Both the position numbers and the translations under genes were made by a program. The notes beneath the pieces are model-generated. The model was given only the letters and a program-made list of their open reading frames with translations. It had not been told where the DNA came from and ran no database searches. Positions 52,561 through 64,000 of a DNA stretch of 64,000 nucleotides are shown one piece after another. Source of the DNA: Bombus terrestris (lineage: Eukaryota > Arthropoda > Insecta > Hymenoptera > Apidae); the NCBI RefSeq assembly GCF_910591885.1, contig NC_063276.1:5580001-5644000 (forward strand), in the 5' to 3' direction. The first letter of the stretch is position 1. Each line of letters begins with the position of its first letter.

Positions 52561-54182
52561 AAATCTAGGGAACCACGAATTCCCTTTATGGTCGTCTAAT
52601 TATTTATTCCCCCGAATCGTCCGTGTCGACGAAATTATTTATCCCGGAAGTCGAACCGCGTGATGGGACAGGGCTCGTTCGTACCGCTTTAGGAATGGCA
52701 CTGACATCGATGAGTACTCTGACGCGTTTAAGCTTTCATTCGGTGATGGATTAAACGGCTTGTTTGAACCGTTTCAAGGGATGATTGAAAAAGGTGCTGG
52801 ATTTAGAGATAGATTTCAATGGGACAGGCTGTTGAGCTATGGTAAATCAAATTTGTACGTTTTATTTTCGTATATTGAACGCGTACACCACTCTTCATAA
52901 GTATTTGGATAATTGGGAAATTGAAGCGAAGCTGGCAAATTATTAGGATTATTAGAAATTGTTATATCGCTTGGAATTAGTAGCAAAGTCTACTCGTTTC
53001 TCGTCCTATATCTGCCGTAGAACGTTTCTGATGAAATTGTCCCGCTCTTACGAATTGGCGACGGGACTTTTTTTCATTATAAATGGTATGTACGAGTAAA
53101 AGTAGTGAACTGAGATGCAATTAGGTAAAAGGTTGAAGCACAAAGAGCAAGTAGGATTATGTAATCTGTTGATGCGTCAGAACGGTGCCATAAGCGACAG
53201 TACTATAACGCGTGTGGCGCCATCCTATCGGACGCATATTTCGGATATAAATATAGGTCAGGATATACGAAAGTATGTGCAACTCTAACTGATCAAATCC
53301 ATAAATACGAATACAGAGAAAAACAATGATCATAAACATGGTCCTGTAGGATTTACAATTTTTCACTCTAAATGCAATGCTCTAGATCGATGGAGATAAA
53401 TCAGTTGTTTTTTTAAAGTGTTGCATACTCCTGATCTTTTTACAAGTAAATCATTTTCGTTCAATGAACGATCGAAAACTTTTATTTACGATTTATTAAC
53501 GATTTCTTTGCCACACCACGAACCTGTTAATTAACGTTTAATACGTTCGCAAGAACGAAGACAAACGTATCGAAGCTGTGGAATTTCGGTAGAGAATTTT
53601 ACGATACCCAGGAGATAACCGAAGCCTCGAGTTTCCCAAGATTTTTCGATTCCTCTGGAGCGTTGCTCGGAACTTTCCAACTCGAGTCGATATTCGAGGC
53701 ACGATCGAAGTATTGTTACCGATGAATCGGTGGAAAACTCACGGTGCAAAGTATCGAACAGCCATTATTACCTTCGATTTCAACCCTCTATTCTCCAGCC
53801 TGTGAGTAATGCTTATTACGTCTGCAGTTTCGATAACAAGCGTGCCCTTTTGTCACTATCGTTCCAAAAAAATAAAATAAAGTAGCTAACGTTTATGACA
53901 GAAATTGCTCTTCTCTTAGGACCACTGACGACTATTTTCGTCCACGAGCGAATCAGTCAGCATCCTTTTAAATTTTCCTGACGAAAATTAACTCGTACGT
54001 GAAAATGTCTGTCGAAAGATCGACGCTGCAAGGAAGTGTTATATTTCGGTTTAAAAAATTGTTCATTTAACCTTTAAAAAAAGAAGAATACTATAAATTT
54101 CGTATCTTGATGAAACGTATCATTGTATAATTTATAAATATAGAAATGTCACGTCTTAAATACGATCGTACGAAAAGAACTA

Positions 54183-54186
54183 TTAA
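54183..54186. repeat. TTAA target-site duplication, left
   Basis: TTAA directly before the left end of the piggyBac relic; the partner is at 54964-54967. Confidence 0.85.
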
Positions 54187-54963
54187 CACGTTGACTGGCA
54201 CGCGTGTTTTCAAAGAAATCTCCGTCAGAACACGCGTGCACCAGTACCAAGCGTTCTCTGCTAGGTGCTCCCATCGATATTTTAGTAATGCGAGTCGCTC
54301 ATGTGGTGGTCTCAAGAATGATCTTTCGTTTCTTCTATTCGCAACATTAAAACCACTGTTGTTGAATATAACGAAGGAAAGTGTGGTGTAGATTATTCCG
54401 ACCAAATGGTTTTTATGTCACCACAATTAGAAAAGGAATCAAATGGTACAAAAAACTTGGCATTCAACTGCTTCTGGGAATTTCTGTTGTAAACGCTTTG
54501 ACGGTTTACAAAATTGCAACAAGGAAGAATATAAATATTAGAATATTTAGACAATTATTAGTTGCAAAATTATTAGGGCTGTCTGACAATACAAAAAATC
54601 CTTGTCTTCGACGGAGTCAGCATAATATCGCCGTTCGGAAAAATGATTCCGGAAGAAGCATTAGACGCGCGTGCAAACTATGTTATGCGAATAAAAAACG
54701 TCGAATGGACCGAACAAAAGCACAAAAGAATTGTAAGAAAACAACAATTTATTGTCCAAATTGTCCCAACCAACCTCAGTTATGTATAGAATGCTTTAAA
54801 GTCTTACATTCTAAATAATTTTTTAATAAACCATTTTCGTATTGCTTTTATAACAATTCAACAGTTTTGTTATTATGGAATAACTTTTCAAATACCTACG
54901 ACGATCCTTCGCAGGTAGTCAAATAAGCGACACCTGAATACGGGTGTCGTGGCAGTCAACGTG
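54187..54963 (+). mobile_element. 777-bp internally deleted piggyBac element with intact ends
   Basis: The left end C-A-C-G-T-T-G-A-C-T-G-G-C-A-C-G and the right end (its reverse complement with one mismatch) lie next to TTAA on both sides, the exact target duplicated by piggyBac elements. Each end also carries a subterminal hairpin: the CACGCGTGTT arm at 54199-54208 pairs with 54229-54238, and CGACACC at 54928-54934 pairs with 54943-54949. The inside holds only the last part of a transposase. Full piggyBac elements are about 2.5 kb, so most of the 5' coding region is gone. Complete ends mean it could once have been mobilised by an intact relative. Confidence 0.92.
54319..54818 (+). pseudogene. 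PiggyBac transposase, C-terminal part, frameshifted
   Basis: A first frame (from a TGA at 54319 to about 54415) reads T-T-V-V-E-Y-N-E-G-K-C-G-V-D-Y-S-D-Q-M, the conserved Y-N-x-x-K-G-G-V-D-x-x-D-Q-M block that carries a late catalytic aspartate of the DDE transposase. The reading then continues in another frame: T-T-I-R-K-G-I-K-W-Y-K-K-L, later V-V-N-A-L-T-V-Y-K-I, and a Cys-rich end with C-K-L-C-Y, C-P-N-C and L-C-I-E-C-F. That end is the zinc-binding C-terminal domain of piggyBac proteins, and the frame stops at 54816-54818. The frameshift lies near 54410-54420. An AATAAA follows at about 54826. The first catalytic residues are deleted, so the protein is non-functional. The Cys-rich tail is surprisingly intact. 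Confidence 0.9.
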
Positions 54964-54967
54964 TTAA
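54964..54967. repeat. TTAA target-site duplication, right
   Basis: TTAA directly after the right end of the piggyBac relic. Confidence 0.85.
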
Positions 54968-57064
54968 TATATATTTATTTTTCAGAATGATTCGAAAGTC
55001 TGTATCTTTTATATCTGATAGCAGAAACGTAGGAAATCTTGCCGACAAAGAAATAATATTTCGAGTTCTTCGTTGTTGTACAAGCTTACATTCTCAAAGA
55101 GTAAAATATTCTTGCCGTAAGAAACGGGGGACGAAACATTGGGTAAAAGGATGAAAACAATTTTATTAATTTATTCATTATCTAGACGAAATAATGTGGA
55201 TAAAAAAAAAATAAATAAGCAAGGTAGGAGAGGTGAATAAACCGATACTAAAAAAAGCTTGCACACAGCTCAAAGGATTTTCAAGATAACAAACGAGAAA
55301 CTTTATTTTTGCTAGCTTTATTGGATACGAGAGATCAGCCGTATAATATCTCGAAGCGGGAATTTCCTTTTTACATCCTTCTCGTACAAACATAATACGT
55401 TTATCCCTTTATCGTTTCATCGTGTACGTCTACCATAATAGTGTTATACAAACTTGTTCGTATTACTACGTATATCTTACATCTTGTAGACAAGCTTTGC
55501 CAACTCGAACGTTTCGATTTTTCACAATTTTGCGAAATTTTTACGATTTACATCGTGTTATTTGATCTATCTTCTTTGAAAACTATCTTTTTTGAAAACA
55601 GGTATCAGCCTCGATACAGCTTGTATGTGTTTAACACTGTTACATTATTTTCATACTTTTAATCCAATTGTACTTTCCTAACGTTTGAAGGTATTTTTCT
55701 AGTGTTTCAATGAAATATAAAATAGTGGAAAAACTTTTTATGAAAAGGGGCTAACGCTAGATGTAATAAGTAGATATAAGGCGAGAGTAGTTTCTAGTTA
55801 AGTGGTAGAATTATAAAATTTTATAATGAAATTTTTCTTTATTCTGTAAATATAAGAGGAAGAAAGTTCGCTAAGAGTCATTACAATTATCAATTTAAAC
55901 GTAGCTAATATTAAAAGATTAAAGCTTAGTATTAATATTAGAAGACTAATATTAAAACTTCCAACGCGATTTACCCTATCCACCGTTTTGTCTCGGCTTC
56001 ACCATTTAAGTTCTTTTTCCAGAAAGCTTTTCAATTTTCATCGATATACGTGGCTTTTCGTTACGATTTTATATTAAATATCTTTCTGAAATATTAAAGA
56101 TCCATTTCGTTCGCTTAACGAGGAATAAAATTGAAGTATAAAAATGCGACAAACGAAACGCAAAATTGCCTACTTCAAATTACGTTCTCTAGCGTTCTCT
56201 AAAGCGTTCTAAGTGTAGCTTGAAAATTGATATTTTCTTGTTCAAATTATTCTTCGCCAATACTGGTTTGTTAAATGTATTTGTATTTCTCAGTTTCCGT
56301 GTCTGTTCCATTTTCTGACAACCATTTCAAAGATTGAATCGTTCTCCAATAATCGTTCCACGTTTTTTGCTTTTCCAAAAATAATTCAAGCGCACGCGAT
56401 TCTTCAAAATCATCGGCTACACAATCTACGTCGATCGTCTGCTCTAAACGTTCGTGTATTTTAATTGCTGGGCATTAAAAAAATAATCCCGCGATCGTGA
56501 ATCCTATAAAATTATTTTCAGAGTAAAGGAGGGTTCGGTAAATGGAATTCGATTATGTTATCAGTTCACTGTGTTGGCACGAACGAGCTTCAATGAAACA
56601 CCAAACAAAATTAAATCAGTACCCTCGCGATCCAGATAATATGATTCAAGTAACTTTCTTGTCTCCAGTTGGACTGTTTTCTTGAAGAAAGAACCGGCAA
56701 ACCGTAAACGGAATATTTCCGGCGGGGTAAATAATGTCCGTTTTAAGTCTCCAATCTCTGCAACACAGATTCTAATGCAATATAAGAAATTTTTTTAATT
56801 CGTATTTCCAAGATTTTCATTTATTTTACGGTTTCTCTTGCTTTTGTTATTTATGTACCATATCTTATTATTTATTGTAAAATATATAAAAGTGGACTCT
56901 AATAACTGTCTATGAGAATTAGTTTAATTAAGTTTAATAATTTATTTTAATTTAGTTTAATTGACGAATTATTATATTTATATTTTATACTGTTTCTATT
57001 TATATTTATATATTATTTTTATTTCTAAACAGTTTATTATGTAAGCTTGTAATGGGCGAGAGCC

Positions 57065-57120
57065 TAACACAACAACAACGACGACGACAATAATGATAAT
57101 AAACAAATAATAATAATTTA
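57065..57120. repeat. Trinucleotide simple repeat (ACA/ACG/ATA type)
   Basis: CAACAACAACGACGACGAC, then AATAATGATAATAA. Likely variable in length. Confidence 0.8.
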
Positions 57121-60100
57121 GCTACAAAGGGAATAATAACACGTGAATTAGATTAAGTTCTAACTCCGTACATATTTATCTCGCATGGAAATCGTTATGT
57201 CACGAATTCTCGAGCTGGCTGCTGGCTGCCAACAGCAGCGTTACATCGGTGGAAATAATTTTGCCTCGAATATTTTAATTACGGCACATGCCTCTTCGTT
57301 CGAAACGACTTAATTAGCTGGCGTTGAAGGGCTTTAAATGCAAACCTCTGCAGGGACCAAGAACCTTTGTTTCTTCTAACCTCTGCTCTTTTTATTTTCA
57401 ATCAAGCCAACTGCTGAACGATATGTTTTCCATCTTTCACTCGTATCACCAACTTTCTTTTAAATTCTATTATTTTCGCTGGAATCAATTTTCGTTCCGA
57501 TCAAATCGTACGAAATTGTCGTTCGGTATTTAACAACGTCCCTCTTAGTCGAGCGAAAGGTATTTTCATTAATAAATATAACGAATGTACAGGGTGAAAT
57601 TTCGCGCGGAATAATTTTTCATATCAAGAGAAACATGTGGCGACAGAAAATAAAATTGTTGAGAATTTTGGATCTTAATAGCCGAAATAATGGTATAGGA
57701 ACACTAAATTTACACTTGGGATTAATATTAGAATAATTATATATTTATTTGATAAGCGATTTCAAAGATATTCATCGATACACACTTGCGCGCGTCTCAG
57801 CACTTTCTTCCATATCCGACTGTTAACCGACTGAATAGTTTACATACATTTGATATTCACATACAAGTATTACAACTACGCATCTAATCTAGTCTAACAT
57901 ATAAAATTATACGTATCTCAATAAAAATTGCAACTTGATCCACTGCCAAATTGACTGACAAATTGGAAGAATAATTCTTTCAGGAGTTGCGACGCTATTT
58001 ACAATTTTCTCTTACATCGCTCGGATTGCCATAACATCAGCTAACGTTTGAATTTCACACACGATATATATTATACGTTTAATATCAATCACGATTCACG
58101 GTATCAATTGCGCGGATAAATAGGCTACTCGTTAGGTCCGTGTAAACTGTCAGATTTATTGCGTCCTCCGGGAGTAATTCCCGTGAAACGATGATTCATA
58201 TTCGGAAAAATACGCGGGCTAGCTGCAGCTGCAACATGGCTTCAACGAAATTTTTTAATAAAACGCCCACCCGCATGAATTATGGTGAATTTTTAGAGCG
58301 AATGTATTAATGATGTCGCGTCGATACAACAAAGCCATCCTCCCACTCTGTCCACAAGGATTTTTTGTTTTTTATTTTCCCCGTCCCTTGAATGTTAATA
58401 CGCCAACGCGGATGCAATTATTCCGAAATTATCCTTTTATCCTTTTATCCTGTTACGGTTAAGTGGAAGCCAGAAATATGATCATTAAGCTACATTTTAA
58501 TATTCTCAATATTTCCATATAATGACGAATAACTATTTGAAACATTTGAGGAGTACACAAAAGTGCACCTGTTTGATTCCAAAGTTAATAAAAATAAAAT
58601 GTTGGCCTTTGCCAACGACTGCAAAAATATTTTTCGAAATTAATAAAATAAGTTCGATTGGCTATGAAATTGAAAGAACACTACTTTCAAGGTTTGTAAA
58701 GCGTGAATGATTTTGATCGATATCGTTCTACTTCTACGTGCTTCTGTAATATCAGCAAACGTTCGAATCGCATTGCTTATGGATATATTTGCTCATCGAT
58801 TTATCATTCTGCGCAAAAAGATATTTTTTCTTTCATTCCATCCACTAAAACACGAACGTACCGACATGAATCAGAATAATTTTCTGATTTTTTAATTTCT
58901 ATTTGAATCGCTCTTTTTTTCAGGTACACAGTTTCACTGGAATGGAAATTCCAGCGGGAATTTTCGAAAATATATAGACTCTGTCGATTTTATCACAAAG
59001 GGCTTGAAAGCTACCCCTTTTATCTGCCGTATGGATAGATTAAAAAGACACCGGGGCTATTGATCAAGAATTTATTGCAAGGATATTGAAAAACCTGGCT
59101 TGCGTAATAGGGCGAATGGCCGCGGGGTTTGCGGAGTGAAATTGCGGGGGTAAAAGTTATACAAAAGCCCTTCAGAAAGGTGGTGCATAAATGACATTGC
59201 ATTTATATCGCGGGAATCGAAATTACAAAGTACCGACCAGTGTAATCACGGCCAGAGTCACGAAACGTGTCCCATGGCTTACGTTTTACCAAAGGCGCGT
59301 CGCCTGCGATGAGGCTTCCAGAATTTTTAGCTGGGAATCGTTCAAAGAAACCCGCGGAAAAGGCAAGCCAGAGAGAAAGAGAAATTGGTTATCAGAAAGA
59401 TAATTACGCGTCACGATTGAAGTCGAGTAATTTTTCTACCAGCCTTCTTTTTCTAGCATTTATGAGTTTTTCGGTGATTTAAATCCAACTGTTGATTAGA
59501 CCATGAATTAAGCTGTCAGCGTTTTAATAGCTTATATCATATAGAATATACGCTTTCTCGCTCAAATACCTATTTTTTCTAAATACGAATATGTTAATTT
59601 TCATGCTGTTATTTGATTATGTTAATGATCATACGGAACAAACAGAGGTGTTTAGCTTTTATAGATGAGTATAAAGATACTGTATGTTGTTTGGTACTTC
59701 TTATAAATTGTGTTTAATTAAAGGATTATTAGTAATTCGTTAAAAAATTCTGCACTTATTTCGAATCAATATTTTATGTGCAATATTTCTATGCTCTCTT
59801 GACAGCAAGCTTTTTCAAAGATCTATTTGCCTTTCTGTTTCTAGCGTTTCAAAATATTTGCGGCTTTTTAGACACTAAATTCAACATTTTGCTTGTTGAA
59901 ATTATTTTTGCGAAAAAATCCACGATAATCAAACCAAAGCCAAGAAAAGTCAGGAATTTTTGTCACTACGAAGAGAATATTTAAAGATACGCTTCTTCAT
60001 TAGTTTCGCCATTAGTTTGCCACCTTTTTCTCGAAATATTTTCCAAATTTCCAACTTTAAACTAAAGCCGTGACTCTCTTTTTTTCAACGCTCTGCCGCT

Positions 60101-60455
60101 TCTTTCTTACGAAATACTGTGGCGGTATTTCCAGAAAAATTCACCGCATTCTACCAAATTCCTGTCACACCGAAACGAACCGCATTCAAAATTCACAAAT
60201 TCGGCCAATTCACCCGATCTTCTTTGACAGGACCTTTCCACCCGTTTTTTACGCTTTCATCTTTCGGTACGTGTACGAGCGTTGACGAGATCGCGCGAGG
60301 AAAAGAGCAGAACGTTAACGACGACGCGTGCGAAAGCCGAAATCGCAAGCTGCGGCGAATTCTCGCTGGGTTTCGTTCGATAAACGCTGTTTGAGCGGCG
60401 TACTCCTTTCTGGCTTACGCCAGCGTGCACTGTAAAATATAAAAAGAAAAAACAA

Positions 60456-60477
60456 ATATATATATATATATATATAA
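60456..60477. repeat. (TA)n microsatellite
   Basis: About ten TA units in a row. Confidence 0.9.
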
Positions 60478-62333
60478 AGGACGAAAGGTAGAAAAGGTGA
60501 AGTGCTTTCGAGCTCAGCGGTGAAATTATTTCGAAGAAATTACTTAGATGTGTTTTAAAACGGACGTTTGAGCGGTCACGCTTCTGCAAGAAAATGCCTT
60601 TCTCTGTGAGTCGCATCTTTACACATACAGGGTGTTTCAAAAAGAATCATATTTGGAGAATATCCATTCATGAAAAGCTTAGTAAACGCTGATCGTGATA
60701 TCAAATCGATATTAATTAATATCACAAGCAGAGAAAGAAAAGGATATTTGTATACTTAAATCGAAGAATATTTTCCACATTATTATGTATCACGTCATTG
60801 TATAACTAATACAATCGTTCTCATATATCAGATCTAACGAAGAATTACCTGTCGACAATCGATCAGTGATGAATTTTTTCTCTTTCATAATTCATCGCCT
60901 GCTTCTATCAAGCTTTCGATTTCAATCTTTTAAAATTCCGGTTACTAGGCGAAAACTGGCAGTGTTTGAAACCGAACACTTTCGAAAAATCGCATTACTT
61001 ACGGGATAACCGAATATAATAAATATGCAGATGAAAAATTATGCAAATTAATATTTGTATTAAAATTAATAGCGAGATTAATCAGCCACTTTGATTCATG
61101 TTCATTAAGGTCTTTGTACGTATTTTAACGAGTATTACGCGTTGCTAAAATTTGACCCGAATTTTATCCACCAGAGCGAAAAGCATGAAACGCGAGTAAT
61201 GAAATAGAGACGAAGCTTCGCCGGCTGATTCATTGACTCGCACTACTAGCAAGATTAAATTCTCTGTGTCTTGAAAAATAAGCCTCAAACGACATTTTTA
61301 TATACGAACTCTTCTCATTATCTTGATTTCTAGCCGTTTAAATATCTCACACATTTTCTTTAATACGCATTATACAATATAAACTTTTCCTCTCGTGTTT
61401 CATCCCCGGTTTTATTTTCATCTCTTCTCTTTACTTTCGTGCGTCGTCTAGTTGTTTATTTAACGAGAATAATTACACGAAAAGGCGAAGTGTACCGTGA
61501 ATATGGCGTTTCCTTGTTGCAAGAGAGAGAGATATTTTTCTGAGCAAACTTCTTTCGTGGACAGTTGAAACGCTCTCCAGAGAAACGTATTTTTCGAACG
61601 ATGTCTCGCGTCGAATATAATTCCTCGTCTTCGTGTGTTCTCCTTTCTGTTTGCCCGTTAAAGGAGCACGATTTAAGAGAATAATTTCCGGGAGTGAACA
61701 GCGAATTCGTTTATACGAATTCGGTTTTCTCGTAGAAACGGCCGTATTGCGAGAAAAATATTTTCTCGAATAAACGATATGGTAGATTGTTTTCACCAAG
61801 TATGCCTGTTCCAATTTCATACATATGTATCGTATCAAATAAACGATAACCTTTTAATGAAAACACCGTGATCGTAAACTACTCCAATAACGAAATACAT
61901 ATCGGGAATTTTAGCCTGAAACAGAGGGAAGTTTACATTAAAGAGGAGATCGACTGCAATCACTGCGAAACTTGATATTCAAATTCTCGCAGAAATATAT
62001 AATTTCTAAATATTGTGAATTATAGATTAAATCAAGTACATCGTTATTTTACAATATTGGTCAAAAGGAAAGAAGACAAATAGTAAAATAATTAGGAATG
62101 TTCGTCGTAAGCGTGGATTTCAGATTCCGAAATTTCCGCTTTGCTAGTTTAATTCGCTAGATGGATAAATTCGTTGCAACAAATGCACCATATAAATCAC
62201 ACTTACATCCACTGCGTTTGAATCAAAGAATTCCAAGCTTGTACACTGTGTGCGCACGAGTAACAACCGCAAACAATATGTACGTAGGATGTTATCGTAA
62301 ACCGCGGTCTAACGATTGTTCGTTCCATTTCAG

Positions 62334-62503
62334 AGGAGGTGTTCGGCTCGAACAAGGCTTTATGGTTCTCTCCAAGCGGCAGTAAACTGGCCTTCGGTTA
62401 CTTCGACGACTCCCATACACCGATCATAACGATACCGTTTTACGGCTACCCAGGAAGCCTGACGTTCCAGTACACGTCCGCGATCTCGATCCATTATCCT
62501 AAG
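62334..62503 (+). CDS. Dipeptidyl-peptidase IV family protein, internal exon B (E-E-V-F, next propeller blade)
   Basis: The exon starts with the last two bases of a Glu codon carried over from exon A and reads E-E-V-F-G-S-N-K-A-L-W-F-S-P-S-G-S-K-L-A and onward. This is the typical DPP4-family continuation after D-W-V-Y-E, and it carries the Glu pair that in human DPP4 (Glu205/Glu206) binds the substrate N-terminus. The next blade shows W-F-S-P-S-G followed by F-D-D-S-H-T-P. The exon then reads a Tyr/Pro/Gly-rich strand and ends at H-Y-P-K, where the family usually continues with A-G or P-G and N-P. The acceptor CAG is at 62331-62333 and the donor GTAAGC at 62504; the exon ends in phase 0. It keeps the Glu pair, but this does not prove peptidase activity, because inactive DPP6-type proteins keep a similar motif. 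Subfamily unresolved. Confidence 0.94.
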
Positions 62504-64000
62504 GTAAGCGTTCGCATGGAAAACTGCATGCAGATAAGGACTGGCTCGACTTCGTTTTCGAGGTACATTGAATTTATGATTTTCTTTATAGCGTATGATA
62601 TTTGTCGAGTAGAGTCAAAAAATAGTAGTTTTATGGCGCTGCACAGTGCGGAATTTGAACGAGGATTCGAGGCAAAAATCAAAATTCACTGGTCACGTTC
62701 GCACATACGTAGGCAACGTTCGCACGTTTCACAGTGCTGCATTTGAAAGAGGATTTGGCACAGAGATTAAGAGACGCATATAATGCGCGGTTTTCCTGAC
62801 GTTTAATGTCACAGAATTCGACGTGACAGCCTATTTGCCCTATCTTTGTTAGTATTTTCACTGCTCTTTGGCTCGGTTGAAATATCTTGAATATTTGTTT
62901 CTTTGCGTAACCATACACGGTGGCGTTTGAGTAAACAGTGCGGATTCCTGGAACAGGCTTCCCAACTTTTCTTAAGTGACAAGCAGAGATTATTTATTCT
63001 CTCTGCCGTTTCGTCGGATATTGTGCCGACATTTAGTAAGGAACAGAGTTTTCACGTAACTTTTAACGTTTTCTTGGAATAAATACGACGAGAAATCCAT
63101 TTTTCAACCAAGTCGAGATTGCGAATGGTTTTGACTAAAAAATGAAGAGTATCCAGTTTGTAGTAGAAATACATTACACAGCAATAGGATATGATATCCT
63201 TTTGACGCAGAGGAATCAAAATTACAGGATGGTTTGAACCTTACGCATACAGAATCTTTTATTTATCTACTTATTTCGTATAACAGGAAAGAAATTTCCA
63301 TCAGAGTTTCCATGTAAACAGTCAGTCACATTATGATGATAATAAAAATTCAAGGAAGAAGTGAAAAAAATGTGCATACTCATAGAGGTCGTAAAATGGA
63401 CGAGTTTGATATGTCTGACGTAGCGAAGAAATTAGAAATACGCTTTGTCACGATATTATTTCTATAATTATAATTCGAGCATGTTTACCCACAAACAACA
63501 CATTCTTTGATTATGATGTTGTTTAACATTATGGGCACTAATGTTAATAACAATAATACTGAAGGTAATCCGAGGTTAATGCAAAGTTACGTAATCAAAG
63601 TGTCAGAAATTCCGTGTGAACCGAAAGAAAATTTAACCAAAGGAAGAATCTTGTTGCGGCCTGTCTCGCATTCTGTTTGATGTTTCACGCTATCGCGGAT
63701 ACGAAAACTACGCTAGCTGGGTTGACGCTTGAAGACGCGTAGCTTTTGTGCTTTCTAGAGACTACATCGAATTTTAGAAAATAATTTGACGCGTGCACAA
63801 AGCGAAAAGCGAGCGTGCAACGAATATGCGTACGTGTCTTCGGTCAGCTTTCGCTCCTTTTCCGGTTATTTCAAGCAGAAAGCTTTATAGAAGTTAAGAG
63901 AGGATGAAATGTGGAAGGAATTCAAGGTACTGACGTTTTAAATAGAATCGCGTTTAAGTTGAAATTTGGTGAATGGATTAGAAATGGTTGGATTAGAATT
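62504..64000 (+). other. Start of the next DPP intron (partial)
   Basis: It begins with the donor GTAAGC after the Tyr-Pro-Lys codons of exon B. No exon starting in phase 0 with the expected next propeller strand was found before the window ends. The rest is AT-rich unique sequence with no recognisable repeat or gene. Confidence 0.75.

Larger units (their letters stand above)
23740..62333 (+). other. 38,594-bp intron between DPP exons A and B
   Basis: The donor is GTAAGT at 23740 and the acceptor is a pyrimidine-rich tract ending in CAG at 62331-62333. Joining the two exons in phase 1 rebuilds an unbroken Y-E-E-E-V-F motif, so the intron cannot hide another constitutive exon of this transcript. 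Its contents are a Jockey LINE, a piggyBac relic, a 78-bp MITE, several minisatellites, simple repeats and GC-rich unique blocks, all listed separately. I saw no nested host gene. The stretches 23741-25740, 25831-27640, 28560-36320, 37240-39958, 42521-46612, 46699-48139, 48661-51340, 52561-54182 and 54968-62333 contain only unremarkable AT-rich DNA and short chance frames, apart from the listed sites. Confidence 0.9.

Noticed and set aside
60631..60655. ACAGGGTGTTTC word, similar words at 20580 and 57588
   Set aside because: Words like this occur at the ends of some insect repeats, but I found no partner end or target duplication.
1..64000. tRNA, rRNA and retroviral-type (LTR) elements
   Set aside because: No tRNA cloverleaf with a GGTTCGA-type T arm, no rRNA core sequence and no paired long terminal repeats were recognised on reading both strands; a dedicated search could still find a short one.

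Overview
The window looks like a piece of an insect nuclear chromosome, most likely from a hymenopteran such as a bee. The background is AT-rich yet unusually full of CpG. Coding DNA comes as short exons with GT..AG splice sites and very long introns. The mobile DNA is a mix of mariner-type, piggyBac-type and Jockey-type relics. There are no bacterial signatures: no operons, no ribosome-binding sites, no rRNA or tRNA genes and no CRISPR array. The species is an inference.

Only one host gene can be supported. It is a member of the dipeptidyl-peptidase IV family (DPP4/DPP6/DPP10-like, S9B) on the + strand, and two internal exons lie in the window. Exon A (23540-23739) and exon B (62334-62503) both encode beta-propeller sequence. 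They join in phase 1 exactly inside the family's D-W-V-Y-E-E-E-V-F motif, so no further exon of this transcript can lie between them and the intron is 38,594 bp long. The flanking introns run off both ends: at least 23.5 kb upstream and 1.5 kb downstream. The N-terminal membrane anchor and the C-terminal hydrolase domain with the catalytic serine are outside the window, so active peptidase and inactive DPP6/10-type subunit cannot be told apart.

The upstream intron (1-23539) holds a small palindromic mariner derivative (2939-3019), a 72-bp minisatellite (4374-4550), a broken mariner transposase (6720-7033), the end of a non-LTR retrotransposon (10321-10756), a possible piggyBac-type MITE (13200-13425), a mariner-type MITE (14062-14250) and an irregular minisatellite (18026-18470).

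The 38.6-kb intron holds a 5'-truncated Jockey element with a 12-bp target-site duplication (39972-40370) and a compound minisatellite block (41632-42520) of a 40-44-bp array followed by a 133-bp array. It also holds a 78-bp double-hairpin MITE between TTAA sites (46617-46694), a 93-bp-period array (48140-48660), a GC-rich polypurine block (about 52000-52560) and a 777-bp piggyBac relic with intact TTAA duplications and a frameshifted transposase (54187-54963). Several GC- and CpG-rich unique blocks are candidate regulatory elements, but nothing in the sequence alone proves this.

Almost all other open frames look like chance frames, since they lack recognisable domains, consistent splice sites or family similarity. 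I found no convincing new biological system. The most useful observations are the giant intron that splits the DPP active-site motif and the compact transposon derivatives and minisatellites that fill it.
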